DNA of 64,000 nucleotides from Spinellus fusiger (Eukaryota; Mucoromycota; Mucoromycetes; Mucorales; Phycomycetaceae): contig JALLLS010000121.1 in assembly GCA_025094145.1 (NCBI GenBank), positions 1 through 64,000 on the forward strand, written 5' to 3'. This document shows positions 1 through 11,145 of the stretch, piece by piece. How positions within the stretch are numbered: the stretch's first letter is position 1; every line of letters begins with the position of its first letter. Both the position numbers and the translations under genes were made by a program. The notes under the pieces were generated by a model. It was not told the origin of the DNA, did not search any database, and saw nothing but the letters and a program-made list of their open reading frames with translations.

Positions 1-583
1 TTGATGGCACTTTAAACTAAGACGAATATATCAATATTTTGGCTGGTGAGTTCCATCCTTGGTTCATGGAATTGCATCAGAAAGAGGATAGGGAGTTTCT
101 GTTACAAGAAGATGGTGCTAGTTGTCATACTGGGGCCTATGCCAGATGGTGGAAAGAGACGCATCAAATTAGGGGCTTTGAGTACTGGCCCACACAATGT
201 CCTGACTTGAACCCAATTGAACATGTATGGTGGGCCTTGAAAAGACGAATTGAGGAAAGAAGGGTATCTATTACCAATAATGAAAGTTTGAAGGCTCTAC
301 TTGCAGAGGAGTGGGAGAGGGTTGGTGTTGAACTTGCACAACGATTAGTTCTGAGTATGACAGATAGATGCCAGGCTGTAATAGATGCCAAAGGAGGCCA
401 TACAAAATATTAGTTGCATTATTATTATATTATTTTCTATAATTAAATATGTTGAGCTTTATTGTGTGAAAGTTTGAAGCTTATATATCAAATATGGAGT
501 GTTTTATCTAATGTTGAACATATTCTAAATATTTTGTCCTGAAATTTATTTTCAAAAGTATTCAATTCAATTGTGTGACTGTA
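1..583 (+). pseudogene. Tc1/mariner transposase relic, family A (3' part, cut by window edge)
   Basis: The C-terminal half of a Tc1-type DDE transposase runs off the left edge of the window. The second catalytic Asp is visible in 'QEDGASCHTG' and the catalytic Glu in 'CPDLNPIEHVWW'. The frame ends at TAG 411-413, after the ending 'GGHTKY'. An in-frame TAA near base 16 shows that this copy is dead. The non-coding 3' end continues to the motif 'GTGTGACTGTA' at about 573-583. The same end is found in the copies at 15.97-16.99 kb and 45.53-46.22 kb, so this is probably the right terminus with its TA target site. Confidence 0.85.
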
Positions 584-599
584 GCAAGGCGTATATCTC

Positions 600-940
600 A
601 GGGATGATACTGTAGTAACAGGGGGCTTTTCCATAGCTTTTATTATTAGACAGTATCAATTAGAAAAGTATAAAAGAAGGGCGAAAGACCCATCAATAAA
701 GATCAGACTTTGTTTACTCTTTGAACTGTCCGGATTTCCTTTGGTTAAACCCAAAGACGACATGGATGAGAAACATGATATATTTTATCCTTGTTGTTTT
801 ACCCGGGTTATCAGATGGAAGAATAGATCATCATAGAGGTTGTTAAATCCACTTTTAATTTTGATGTCCGAGTTCCGAACCCATATCTAGCAATTATTTC
901 TGAGACAATATCGACAGTAGTACACTTGCCTTCTAGATCT
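600..940. other. Intergenic, LTR-like debris
   Basis: No coding region is recognisable. Bases 690-760 resemble, in inverted orientation, two short repeats at about 36.4 and 36.7 kb; they share a core like 'CAAAGGAATCC' followed by 'TCTGATCTTTATT'. Old LTR fragments are a possible source. This is inference from short matches only. Confidence 0.3.
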
Positions 941-941
941 A

Positions 942-2223
942 CACACCAGGAGGATTTTCGGGTCTTTAAAGGTGCACAGTATTACCTGCTACGTAATAAA
1001 AAAATTACCCTTTTATGGAACTGTGTTTAAAATCAAAGGTTTGCAAGTATCTAAATTTCTATTTCCTTTTGTGGATACCTCACTATCAAATTGTATTATC
1101 AATAAATAATATTGTTTATGAACAAAATTGTTAATAGATAAAATTGTTTATTATAATAATATAGCTAATAATACTGTAGCTAATACTATACTATTACTAT
1201 AGCTACTGCTGTTCTAGGCATATTCCTTCATAGCAATAGAATCCACAACCTAAAGGCCTTGTGCTTTATCCTTGGAAGATAGATAACTATGCTCAGGAGT
1301 ATACCCTAGAGACCCTAGACAGTATAGAAGACCACCTGAGACTAACTTGAAAGGAGTCTTTACTTGCCTAATAATAATACAATGAGTGTCTTGTGGATTA
1401 GAATAAGCCATAGCCCAGATGAAGACACTGCTTACCTTTTTATCACTAGAATAGCCTCTGGTAGTTTCTATCAACACCTTCTATTGTTTCTCTTTGTTAA
1501 TAATAGTACATTACCTTGTTCAGTTATGCTCATCTTGACTAGTACTTGGGTGTTAGGTTGTATGTGCAGTATGTGAAATAACAAAAGGACAGGATTATCA
1601 AAACAAATAACTTTTCTTTCTCTATTTTAGTGACATATACACTAGCCTCCACTCATAAAACTCACAAGTCAAATTCACAAGTCAAATTTACAAGTCAAAC
1701 AATTCACACTCTATTTGCCTTGGGCCTAAAGTCCAGTATTAGAAACAATACTTTGTAATCATTAAGTACTATTGTTAATGCCAGTTACAATAACATAGTT
1801 ACTGAAGTGATTATGAATACTGAGTCAATAAATGAATATACTGTTCTTAATATAGTTGTATTTGGTTCTATTTTATGGACAATGACCATTAGAGTTAATT
1901 CAGTGTGTTCTATAATAAATCTTTCTTAAGCAGTGTTATACTGCAAATACTGTGGGCCTAATGATAACACATTATGTTAAACAATAAATGCAGTGACTGA
2001 GTTGTAATTTTGGGGTGATTCTTGTTCTATTTCTTGTCTTTACAGCCAATTCTATACTTTTTAATTACAAAGTCAGTAGCTATTGCTAAAACAGGCAGGT
2101 AGAGTTTGAAATAGTTTATTTAGACAGCGAAAAATCATTTTAAAACACATTAGCCAATCATAAGAATCTTTCAATTTTATTCTCAGGATATTTCTTTATA
2201 TATCCCAAAAATCTCCTGGTGTG
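942..2223 (+). mobile_element. TA-flanked non-autonomous DNA element, copy 1
   Basis: A 1.28 kb segment is bounded by imperfect terminal inverted repeats: CACACC.AGGAG.ATTTT at the left and its reverse complement at the right. A TA dinucleotide lies immediately outside each end (940-941 and 2224-2225), as expected for Tc1/mariner-type insertion. The interior aligns along its length with 37,774-39,007 and, inverted, with 54.64-55.04 kb. No transposase is recognisable. A short ORF (1364-1576) is partly kept in copy 2 but is more likely chance than coding. Confidence 0.75.
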
Positions 2224-2413
2224 TATACCTGCATTGTGAAAATCAATATTCAGAATATCTTGGAGGAAAAAAAAGAAATCAAAGACGATGTAATGTTGCA
2301 CAAGATGAGATCTTAGAGACTTGTAAAGTCCTTGGTGAGGATGGCTACGTTCACAGATAGAAGAGAGCAGAAAAGGAGATTGATGATGTCCTTGCGATTA
2401 CGAGAGATAGATA

Positions 2414-2890
2414 AAGGACCCTCAAAAAGTAATGGAATTTTTTCAGATACAGATATTCTTTTACATATACTTTATCTTGATGGTGTTATAACTTTATGAA
2501 TTCATTAGATAAAGACGTGGAACTTTGAATAAATAAAGATAGTAGTGTTTAAAATAAATAACATTGGTTTTTATTAAAAGGTTGCTTAGTAACCACTATT
2601 ATTCTTTGGCATCAATGACAGCCTGGCATCTCTGCCCCATGCTTGCCATGATGACTACTTTGGTCTGGTCGGAGTTGTTCATTACTGTTCTTCTCAACCA
2701 CTGGTGTGCTCTTTTGTAGTGTTTTATTTTTCTTCCACTCTTGGGGGTTTTGGTGAAGATGTTTTCAGTGTTGGATGAGTAAGACATTATAAGAAAAGAA
2801 GTTTTATGAAAAGAAAGATAGGATCTATTATTTTTAGTATTAAAATATCCCGGAATTTTTTCAAATTCCATTACTTTTGTCTGGTCACTT
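2414..2890 (-). mobile_element. Internally deleted Tc1-like element, family C
   Basis: Terminal inverted repeats of the form AAGTGACC..CAAAAGTAATGGAATTT are present at both ends, and TA flanks each side (2412-2413 and 2891-2892). The internal minus-strand ORF (2599-2871) joins an N-terminal piece of a Tc1-like transposase ('FLIMSYSSN') directly to the very C-terminus ('RCQAVIDAKE'), so the catalytic core is missing. It is a MITE-like deletion derivative. A related copy lies at 20.24-20.70 kb. Confidence 0.75.
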
Positions 2891-3239
2891 TATGTGTTGA
2901 TTATTTACACTCTTTTATCTTATATGCTACATTACTACATTAATCAATTAGTAAGACTATTGTCAAAGTCACTACTGCGGTTAATTTCAAACCCAATAAC
3001 AAGGTTACAAAGACTGCAGTTGACATTTACAAGTGTTCAACAAGATATCAATATTCCGATAGATGACACGACAACTTATAATCCCATCTCTTGGGCTTAT
3101 TCTAACCAAGAATTAATTTAATAGATGTGTAAGATAGTGCAGAGTGACCGCTCAATCTTCTTGGAGGTTTGGTGGAAAGTACGTTTTCAATATAAGTAGC
3201 AAAGACCCCACGTCATAGGGAATAAATTAGCAATTAGTA

Positions 3240-3420
3240 TAAAAAGTATAGTTTACTACCTCTTCAATAAAACAGACCTTGATCCGAGTAGCTGCCAGGA
3301 ATTATAAACGAGCAATATAGGCTATAAAGACTTTGGTAGTTGACTGTTTCCAGTTCCCAACCTGTTCCCTTTGTGTCTCTTTCCTTTTCGTTGGTTCTGA
3401 GCTGTGTCCACACAAGGTGC
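3240..3420 (+). repeat. LTR-like repeat upstream of the LOG gene
   Basis: An AATAAA is followed by 'CTTGATCCGAGTA' and then a degenerate 'TTGACTGTT' segment. The same order recurs at about 5030-5180, downstream of the LOG gene. The AATAAA plus conserved 3' boundary suggests the R/U5 end of an LTR, but neither a full LTR nor target duplications were delimited. Confidence 0.35.
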
Positions 3421-3738
3421 CACACTCTTCCCTTTTTACCTGTTTGTTCTCTGACGCATACATTATTTGTGGAAGATACCATACCACTCCATCACACTAC
3501 ATTCTCGCAACTGCAAACACATCCCCACACCCCATCCATTCATCTCCTCGACCGTGTCAGTAGCCAGCCACCCAAGGCCCTACGTGTCCCCAAACGTGTC
3601 CCCTGTGCCCGACTTTACAGATGCTAAATGAGAACTAATTAAACTCAGCATGAAAAAGCTTTACAAAAGCTATAAATTTCCGCCATTAACACTTTTGTTC
3701 TTCTTTACTCTGTCTTGTTCCTCGAATTATCTTTTGCA

Positions 3739-4752
3739 ATGGCCACTTGTCTTCCCCGTCTTAAATCAGTTTCTTCTAAAGCATCTGTAATTAAAAGCAT
3801 CTGTGTTTTTTGTGGATCTTCAGAAGGCAGTAAGCCTATTTACAAGCAACATGCCACTGGTAAGCAATAGATTTCTTTTTAGACTCATCTTTAAGTATAA
3901 TTGACTGATTCATTTATTCTCTTCTATATGTTTTTATAGAACTGGGAACATCCATGGCAGAAAAAGACTACAGCTTGATCTATGGTAAACTTTCTTCTCT
4001 TTCATTCACATACACACAAATACATTTACTTATACAGGCATTAATGTACAGGTGGTGGCTCTGTGGGATTAATGGGAACTGTGACTGCTGCTGTCTTAGC
4101 TGCAGGTGGAAAGGCTAAAGGTATTATGCCTGAACCAATGTTTCGACATGGTAGCCCACAGATCTGCGAAGTGATCATTGTACCTGATATGCACACACGT
4201 AAAAGAATCATGGGGGAGCAGGTAGGTGCACAAAAGAAATTTGATATGATATGATCTAATCTAATCTTATATGATCTTTGGTGAATTAGAGTGACGCCTT
4301 TGTCGTTTTACCTGGTGGTTATGGAACAATGGAGGAAATGTTAGAAGTAATTACCTGGTCCCAGCTGGGAATTCACACGAAACCTATTATCCTGCTTAAT
4401 ACCGATGGTTTCTTTGATTTGTTTGTGCAATGGGTCGAAGTTTCTGCTAAAGGTGTGTTGGATAAATACATTTGCTCACTACATTATTGGTTTATTGTAT
4501 TACATTCAACCGCACTAAATTAGACTGTAATCTATTTTCCTGGGCATCTAATATATTATTTCTCTTATAGATAAATTTATCCACGAATCAAACAAGTCCA
4601 TCTTTGTTGTCTGTAATACAGTGCCAGAAATCATGCAGGCACTTGAAGCCTATACTGTCCCCGAGGGTCGATATGCACTGGACTGGGCCAATGTCACAGA
4701 CTCAGAACAAGCCTATAAAGTCTACACACCAACAAATTATTCTGATATATAA
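3739..4752 (+). CDS. LOG-family phosphoribohydrolase (cytokinin-activating type)
   Basis: Five exons (3739-3859, 3940-3984, 4052-4221, 4290-4452, 4571-4752) close in frame to give a 226-residue protein, the usual LOG length. The N-terminal Rossmann strand '[11 protein letters not shown]' is followed by '[10 protein letters not shown]' and the family hallmark '[16 protein letters not shown]'. Known LOG proteins hydrolyse cytokinin riboside 5'-monophosphates to free bases in the cytosol; some relatives act more generally on nucleotide monophosphates, so the substrate here is inferred. The start chosen is the first ATG before the conserved strand, in good context. LTR-like repeats lie on both sides. 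Confidence 0.93.
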
Positions 4753-6801
4753 GTAGATAGATCTCCAATCTAAATCATAGTACTATACTTATTGGTCAAG
4801 TTTCGGCTTTTTTAGTTTTAATTCAAAAGAAATGAAATAAACAAATTCAAACATTAAATTAATGTTTTGATTTGCCTGAACTTAACCGAAAACTCGTTGT
4901 AGAATAGAAAAGTGTAGAGGCCTATTGGCATGGATGAATGTAGAAGACTAGGGGTAGAAAGGAGGCCAATAGAGAAGGGTGTGCGTAAGAGCATAGCCCT
5001 CCAAACAACTATAAAACCCCTCTGTTTTCACATTTAATAAAAAAACCATCTTGATCCGAGTACTATTTTGAGGCTGATAATCAAATACTATAGACTCCAA
5101 GGCTAATTAATTGACTGTTCCCTGTGTTTATCCATTAATTTCTTTGATTTGTTCTTCATCTTTGGTTCTCTTTGGCTCTTCAATTGGATCTACTGCTCCT
5201 TAAAGTACATGTAAAAGAATATCTATATCTGAAAAATCACAGTTATTTGTTGAAGATCCCTTTACTAAGCTTTTTGCTTCTTTTCCCCCCCGAATAAAAT
5301 GTCTTTGTTTCTGCTCTTGTGAGATACTAATATCCCAGTATCTCTACAGTTCAGAGAGGGATGAAGCATAATTAAGAGAATTCTGAAATGACTTTTGAGA
5401 AGAAGAAATCAAATCAACATCATATTCTTGGGAAGAAGTATGTGACTTTCTTAAATTACACTGATGAGAATTCTTTTACTGTTTTAGATAGTGACAGAAA
5501 ATCTGACACCAATCATTGGAACTGGTAAAGTAGATGATGATTTTTAAGTGTGCGAGACACATTTAAATAGATAAATAAAATCCATAATAAATAAATTTGT
5601 TCTCACAAACATTCTTTCACTCGTAGATTATTTATATCTAAGAAAATAACACCATCATTATATAAGATTCTAGAAAAGAATTAATTTTGATTAAATGATA
5701 TTTCGACACCTAGGACTACAACGCCAAGTTACACATCTCCAATTGAATACTGATACTCTATCGACACCCTACATCTCACCTGTAGAAATAGCACCAAGTG
5801 CAATGTAGAGTCTTATAGAATCCCTTATTATTTAACATTACCTATTCTCATACTAATAATAGACATTACAAAAAAACATCCTGAGCCAATTGATAGACTT
5901 GTTATTGTTTACAGGTTAATAATGAATGCCTTGTTTGCTCTATTCTAGGTGTCGAGGTTATAGTGTGATTGTTTCCTATTTGTTGTGCGTGTGAATTAGA
6001 ATGAAAAAACAAAAGATTGGTGTTAAAATGTACGTGTAACTTGGTGAAGTCATAATGGTAGGTGTCGAGATACTATTTCCCTCCAATTTTATTTTTAGAT
6101 GAATTGTAGTTTTAGGCAATTTGAATCTTAATTTAGCACATAGGCCTCTGTTAAGAAGGCTGTTGACACAATAAGTACACAAAGAAGACTGATTTGGGGA
6201 ATGTGATGGAAGGATCAGTAGAACAGAGACTTGATTCTAACAGATAAGAACCGTCCAACGACAAAGACCAACAAGAAAAACAGAGAATGTGTATTGACCA
6301 AATACTGGGACAAAACCAGAGAAGAACAAAAAAAAACAGAACAATAACAGATGCGATGAGAGAAGATAAACAGTCAGGTTTTTACACTATCTTTGATAGC
6401 CTAGCTATGGAGAACAACACACAACAAGATGATAATAAGAACTTCAATAATTTATTACGATATCAAGTCTTGCTTATATACAAATTTCTTTGGTATCTAT
6501 AGTCCTTTTGGTCTCCTATAACTACTACTTCTATTGTTGATGAACCAGAAGAGTGATTGAAGGGTGCTAAGGATGCCTGACTTATCCTACAACATCAAAT
6601 GCTGAAACGGCAACTTTATGAAATAATTATGCAAATGAATAGGAGAAAGAATGAAAAATAAAAAGATTCGACCTATATTAAAATAAAAGAATAAAAATAA
6701 AAGAATAAAAATAAAAGAATAAAAATAAAAAGATTCTAAAGGGCTCTTTCTAATGTTCTTCAGGTAGTCTCCAGACAGTCTTCTCTTCTTCTTTTTCTTT
6801 T
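4753..6801. other. 2 kb intergenic region
   Basis: No gene was recognised. An LTR-like segment lies at about 4990-5200 (see the matching repeat at 3240-3420). A simple AAAATAAAAG tandem repeat occupies about 6678-6732. Several short ORFs show no family features and no plausible splicing. Confidence 0.5.
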
Positions 6802-8091
6802 CTATACGCTAGCAAATTGAGTTTTGCGTCTCTCAGCACGAACATTGTGTTGTTGCTGAAGCTGGTCTACATGGGATTCGCAGTAAATACGCCGCTCAAA
6901 CATGTAGTAGATGTCAGAAATAGAAGAGTGACACACATGACAAACAAAACAGGGTGGATGGAAGCGCCATCCTTCTGTGGTTTGTGCACAGGGACCTTCA
7001 ATAGGAGCATCACATGTCCTGCAGAGAGAGTTATTGAGTTGATGGTAGTGCATTCTACAGTAAGGAGAATTCTCAAACACATAGAAGGTGTTATCAGGAA
7101 AGGGTTCATGGCAGTGCTGTCCATACAAAAAGAGAGAATAAGAATACCGTACGGTTTGCAGTCTACTAGAGTATAGGCCATTCTCACTTACATGACACCC
7201 AAAACAATCCACATGCCATTTGCCATTTAAAGAGCCGTCCATGGCAGAAACAGCTTCTCCATGAACAGGCAAATGACAGGCACGACACAAAGGAAGAAAG
7301 AGACGCATATAATCAGAACGACAATAGACACGCTGCTGGTATTCTTTGTATCCAGTCTTGTCGTTGTCTACAGGCTTATAGCACTGTGAACACTTTAAAT
7401 GACCGGGATGATAGACAGAGCCCAGTGCATGGATAGGTGTGACATTGGAGGTGATGGGTCTGTTACTGTAGAGACGGGATAGAAGGTAGACATGAGTATT
7501 AGCCCCGGCTCTCTGTCTTTCTATTTACCATCCTCCACACAGAGAGATTCTTTGCATTGTAGACTCCTGGCTCTCTTTGCCTAGGCTGTTCATTAAATCG
7601 GCCATCAATATATCCAGAGTGCCCTCGCTTGAATCTATTCATTGTACAGAAAGACCCCATATCAATACACCAAACACTTCATGTCAGTGTATGGACATTA
7701 CCTGTTGAACTGCTCATACGTCCTTCGTGCTGACTAGAGAATCATCAATCCATCATGTATATAAAAAGAAAAGAACTCATTACCGTAGGGATAGTGGTGG
7801 TGTGGTAGGTGTGGAAGTGGCGTAGGTGGCGTAGGGTGCAGGGGGTGGCCGGTGCTTGTGGGCCCCGTACATGGATCCAGTGGGTATTGGCTGTTGTGCT
7901 GGATACACTCGTCAAGTCTGTTGCTGGTATGGCTCCTTACCCTTCAACTGAGGCAGTAATTCGGGCAGTAGTGGTAATACAGGCATATCCACACACACAT
8001 GGTCTCCTAACTCATGAATCTGAACGTTTTCTCCACAGTCTGAACATTTCACAGTAGGCAAGATCAGTGAGATGCGGTGGCTAGAGTGCAT
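6802..8091 (-). CDS. Three-LIM-domain protein (fungal paxillin-like type)
   Basis: Six exons on the minus strand (8091-7941, 7898-7784, 7733-7702, 7634-7529, 7465-7192, 7116-6802) close in frame to give 330 residues. The N-terminus has a small Cys/His motif 'CSDCG..(x)..HVC', followed by a Pro/Thr-rich linker and the helix 'LDILMADLMNSLG', reminiscent of fungal paxillin-like proteins. Three tandem C-terminal LIM domains begin at 'CGGCNRPIT', 'CRACHLPV' and 'CRTCDAPI'; the last ends 'CESHVDQL'. Splicing restores the CxxC pairs of LIM1 and LIM2 exactly, which supports the model. LIM proteins of this type act as actin/Rho-linked scaffolds; the specific role is inferred. One intron is only 42 nt. 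Confidence 0.9.
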
Positions 8092-8662
8092 CGTAGAAAA
8101 GAAAAGAGAGAAAGAAGAAGAGGGGCCTTTTGCTCCTTCATGGCGCGTGCTCACAGCCTATAAAAATACCACAGGCCCCAGCAACTGTATTTGGAGAAAA
8201 GAGTTTTGTTTATTGACAGACAATTAAGCATTTTAGTGGGTGTGCCTGTAGGCCTATACATTTATATCCACACATATTTATATCCACACTCATATTTATA
8301 TCTATTTATTTATACCCTTTATATCAACACACACACACACACACTTCAATAGAAATAGAAATAGATATAGATATAGATATAGACGGGGACAGGAACAGGG
8401 ACAGACAGAAATGACTTTGGGCGTTGTTGTGTGGAAGAATAGAACAGTGTGGGGTGTATAACTTTAAAGTATGGATTTCATTTTTGATCTATTGAGGTGT
8501 GTCTTTGGATTGCCTTTTTTGATGTCTCTTCACAAGGCAATTCTGCAAAGTGACTGTAATAAGTGACTGTAATAAGGTGGCCTTTCTTTTCTCTCTTCTC
8601 CTTTTTTAATAGTGTATTTGTGAAGAAATGTCTCTCTTTGTTTTCTTTTTCTTCTTCTTCTG

Positions 8663-10983
8663 TCACTTGAGAGGAGATCTTTGAAATACAAGCAAAAACA
8701 GCTCAAAGAAGGTGTCTCTCACTAGAGTAGTCTCAAAGGCAGTGTGTTTGGCTAGGGCAGCACCCACTAGGGAATATCCAGTCAAGTCGTCGTCGTGGGC
8801 CAATGCCTCCAACTGAGTTTGAAGTGTCTTGTAATCCACGGGTGTAAACCACAGAGTGGGATCTGTAACAGCATAAGAGGAGAGTATTTATAGGCACGGA
8901 TTGAGATTACCTTCGAGCAGACCAATGCCCTGGAGGAAAAGAAAAGGAAGGTAGTGGATTGGACTGGCAGGATTTGTTACTAAAGAGAGAAACACACGGG
9001 CAGCTGTAGTATAGTCTGCTGTCTAAGCACACACCCGTCCCAATAAGAAAGATGTGCTTGTTAATATAAGAACAGAGCTCATCAATAGCTATTGAAAGAT
9101 GAACCTGCCTTTATAGCACTGTAAAGATGGTAAAATCCCTTGTAGAAAGTAGCACATTGGCCCTGACAGCGTGCTAATAGACTAGAAGCCCCATTACCAA
9201 AATCCTCCAATACATCTGCACCCACATCAGTCTCTATTCTACATTCTCTACTCTCTTCCAAGCATCTTTACCTGTCGCTGCATAGTGTTGGATAGCAGTC
9301 TCAAACACACACTCTACAGCCTCAGCATCTCCAGCAAGATCAAAATAATAAAGGGCTGAAGACAGGGCATTGGATTCTTTCAAAAGAAGACCCAATGTCT
9401 AAGAGTGGGGTCAGGACAACCTCACTCCTAATGTTCACCACTATTGGTTACCTTGTAAATCCATGTATTCTCCTCCTCCATGGCATTCCGCCTGCAGTAC
9501 TTGAGCAATGCTTTGGCTGTGGACTCATCTGAAATAGGCACCTGTCTTGGTGTCTAGGGAGACTGTGGATAAATATACTTTGCCCATAGCACTCTAGACA
9601 ATACCTTGCGCATCATTGCTTTTCCTTCTTCTCCACATGTACTCATGTAATCCATAGCATAGCTCCATAGTCCATGTTGCAGTAATACAGCACAGTAGGC
9701 TAGAACATGGGTCTGGCGGGCTTCCTTTAACCCATGATGGCCTGCCATGACCAGCAGATCAGTAAGATGGGCTCTTCCCCATACCCCCAGACACTGATCC
9801 TCCAGCATAGCCTGGACATTGCCCCTTACGACAGCCTGAGTAGAGTCCAGTGATGTTGACTCCATAGAGGCACTATCAGAAGACGACCACCACTGATCAG
9901 CCAATGCGTGGATCTCTGAACAGGTGGCGTTGGAAGACCCATAATACACATAGGCAATAAATCCCTCCAAGGGTGTCTCACAGAGCCGTGCTGTCACTTT
10001 CTCATCTCCAGCAAGCACTGCCATACCCTCCAGAATACACTGGCCTATGTTGCTGAGTGATGGATAGGTGGCTATGAAATGACTGACATCGGATCGCAAT
10101 GTCTGCTGTGGTATGTGGGCTTGTTCATCCTTGGCATTTGCCTTTGCTAGAGAACAGTCAGTGGCTGCCTTTAGAAAGACACCTATCAGCAGCAAAAGAC
10201 CCTCATCGTGTGTGTGTTCTAGGATGCGTGCTTTGGCTTGGGTAAGCAATTGAACCAGTGTCACTAGTTCTCCCCGTAGAATGAGTCTACCATACGTAGG
10301 GCATGAGTCCTCTTATTCATATCAGCCTATGAAGATCTCTTTTCTTTCTCTGCAGAGATGGATAGATAGACATTACTTGTAGACAGCTGGCCAGAACTGA
10401 TCATGGCCAATCAGATCTTTGGTCTCGTAAATGGCCTGGTAGTTGAACCTGAGCAGTGGTTCTGCAGCTATATTAATGGATGGGAGAGTAGATGGGCGTA
10501 CTTTTATCGGTTGAATTTAACCACTGCATCAGTGCCACACCCGTATTGGACTGCTGCTGTGTGGGGAAATAGAACAGTTGGACCAACTCCCATAAAGACA
10601 GTCTACGCAGGTGCGTTGTACGGTCTACTATCGATTGGCGCCAAAACAACTAGAGTGAGTTAATTACTAACTCAATCACTAACTGACTATGTAGGTAGAC
10701 TTGGCTTACACTTGTCATGCTGGTGGGTCCCTCCAATAAGAGAGCGTGGTACTGGTGGCTATATTCATGAAGAGGAGTGGATTCTCTGTTTAGGTCTTTT
10801 GCTGCTGATTCTCCCAGTGAATGCAACGACAGAAACACATGGGCAGACAGTGTGTATATCTATCGTGTATAATGATTATTCCTTTCTTTCTTTCTTTCTT
10901 TCTTTAGAATGCATTAAACAAAAGACCATCTCCCATCTTCTGTCTCTTGGTGTTTCTACCTTTACGTCATGTTCCTCGGACAT
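8663..10983 (-). CDS. NUP85: Nucleoporin Nup85 (Y-complex), N-terminus tentative
   Basis: A multi-exon minus-strand gene. In order it shows a segment with 'RLSLWELVQLFYFP', then 'IGHDQFWPAVYK' joined to 'YGRLILRGELV', the Nup85 signature 'AHLTDLLVMAG', then 'THVLAYCAVLLQHGLW' and a helical C-terminal domain ending 'LLVFQRSPLK' (TGA 8663-8665). Nup85 is a structural alpha-solenoid subunit of the nuclear-pore Y-complex. The core (10,610-8,663) is secure. The first exons are tentative: an ATG at 10,983 has an ideal GCCACCATG context, and a helix ending 'EYSHQYHALLLEG' follows. A 34-nt intron (GTACGC..ATATAG, about 10,488-10,521) gives the correct phase. The start is 163 bp from the divergent uL2m gene. 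Confidence 0.82.
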
Positions 10984-11145
10984 GGTGGCATGAGAGTGAG
11001 CCATAAGAGGTGTAGGGGCGTTATCTTGGACACATCGCACCTCATCCTACCTCAACCCTACCTCAAAGTGACTTGTTTGTGACTATTGTTATTATGAACA
11101 GTCAAACCACTCAGGCACTTTCTTCTTTCTACCTGCTTCTTCCTC

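Noticed and set aside
1364..1576. Short ORF inside TA-flanked element copy 1, partly kept in copy 2 (38,148-38,333)
   Set aside because: The whole element is similar between copies, so the ORF similarity follows from DNA identity. Copy 2 ends earlier by a stop, there is no family feature, and composition is like random AT-rich sequence.
6817..7176. 119-residue plus-strand ORF over the LIM gene
   Set aside because: Shadow of the LIM2-LIM3 exons.
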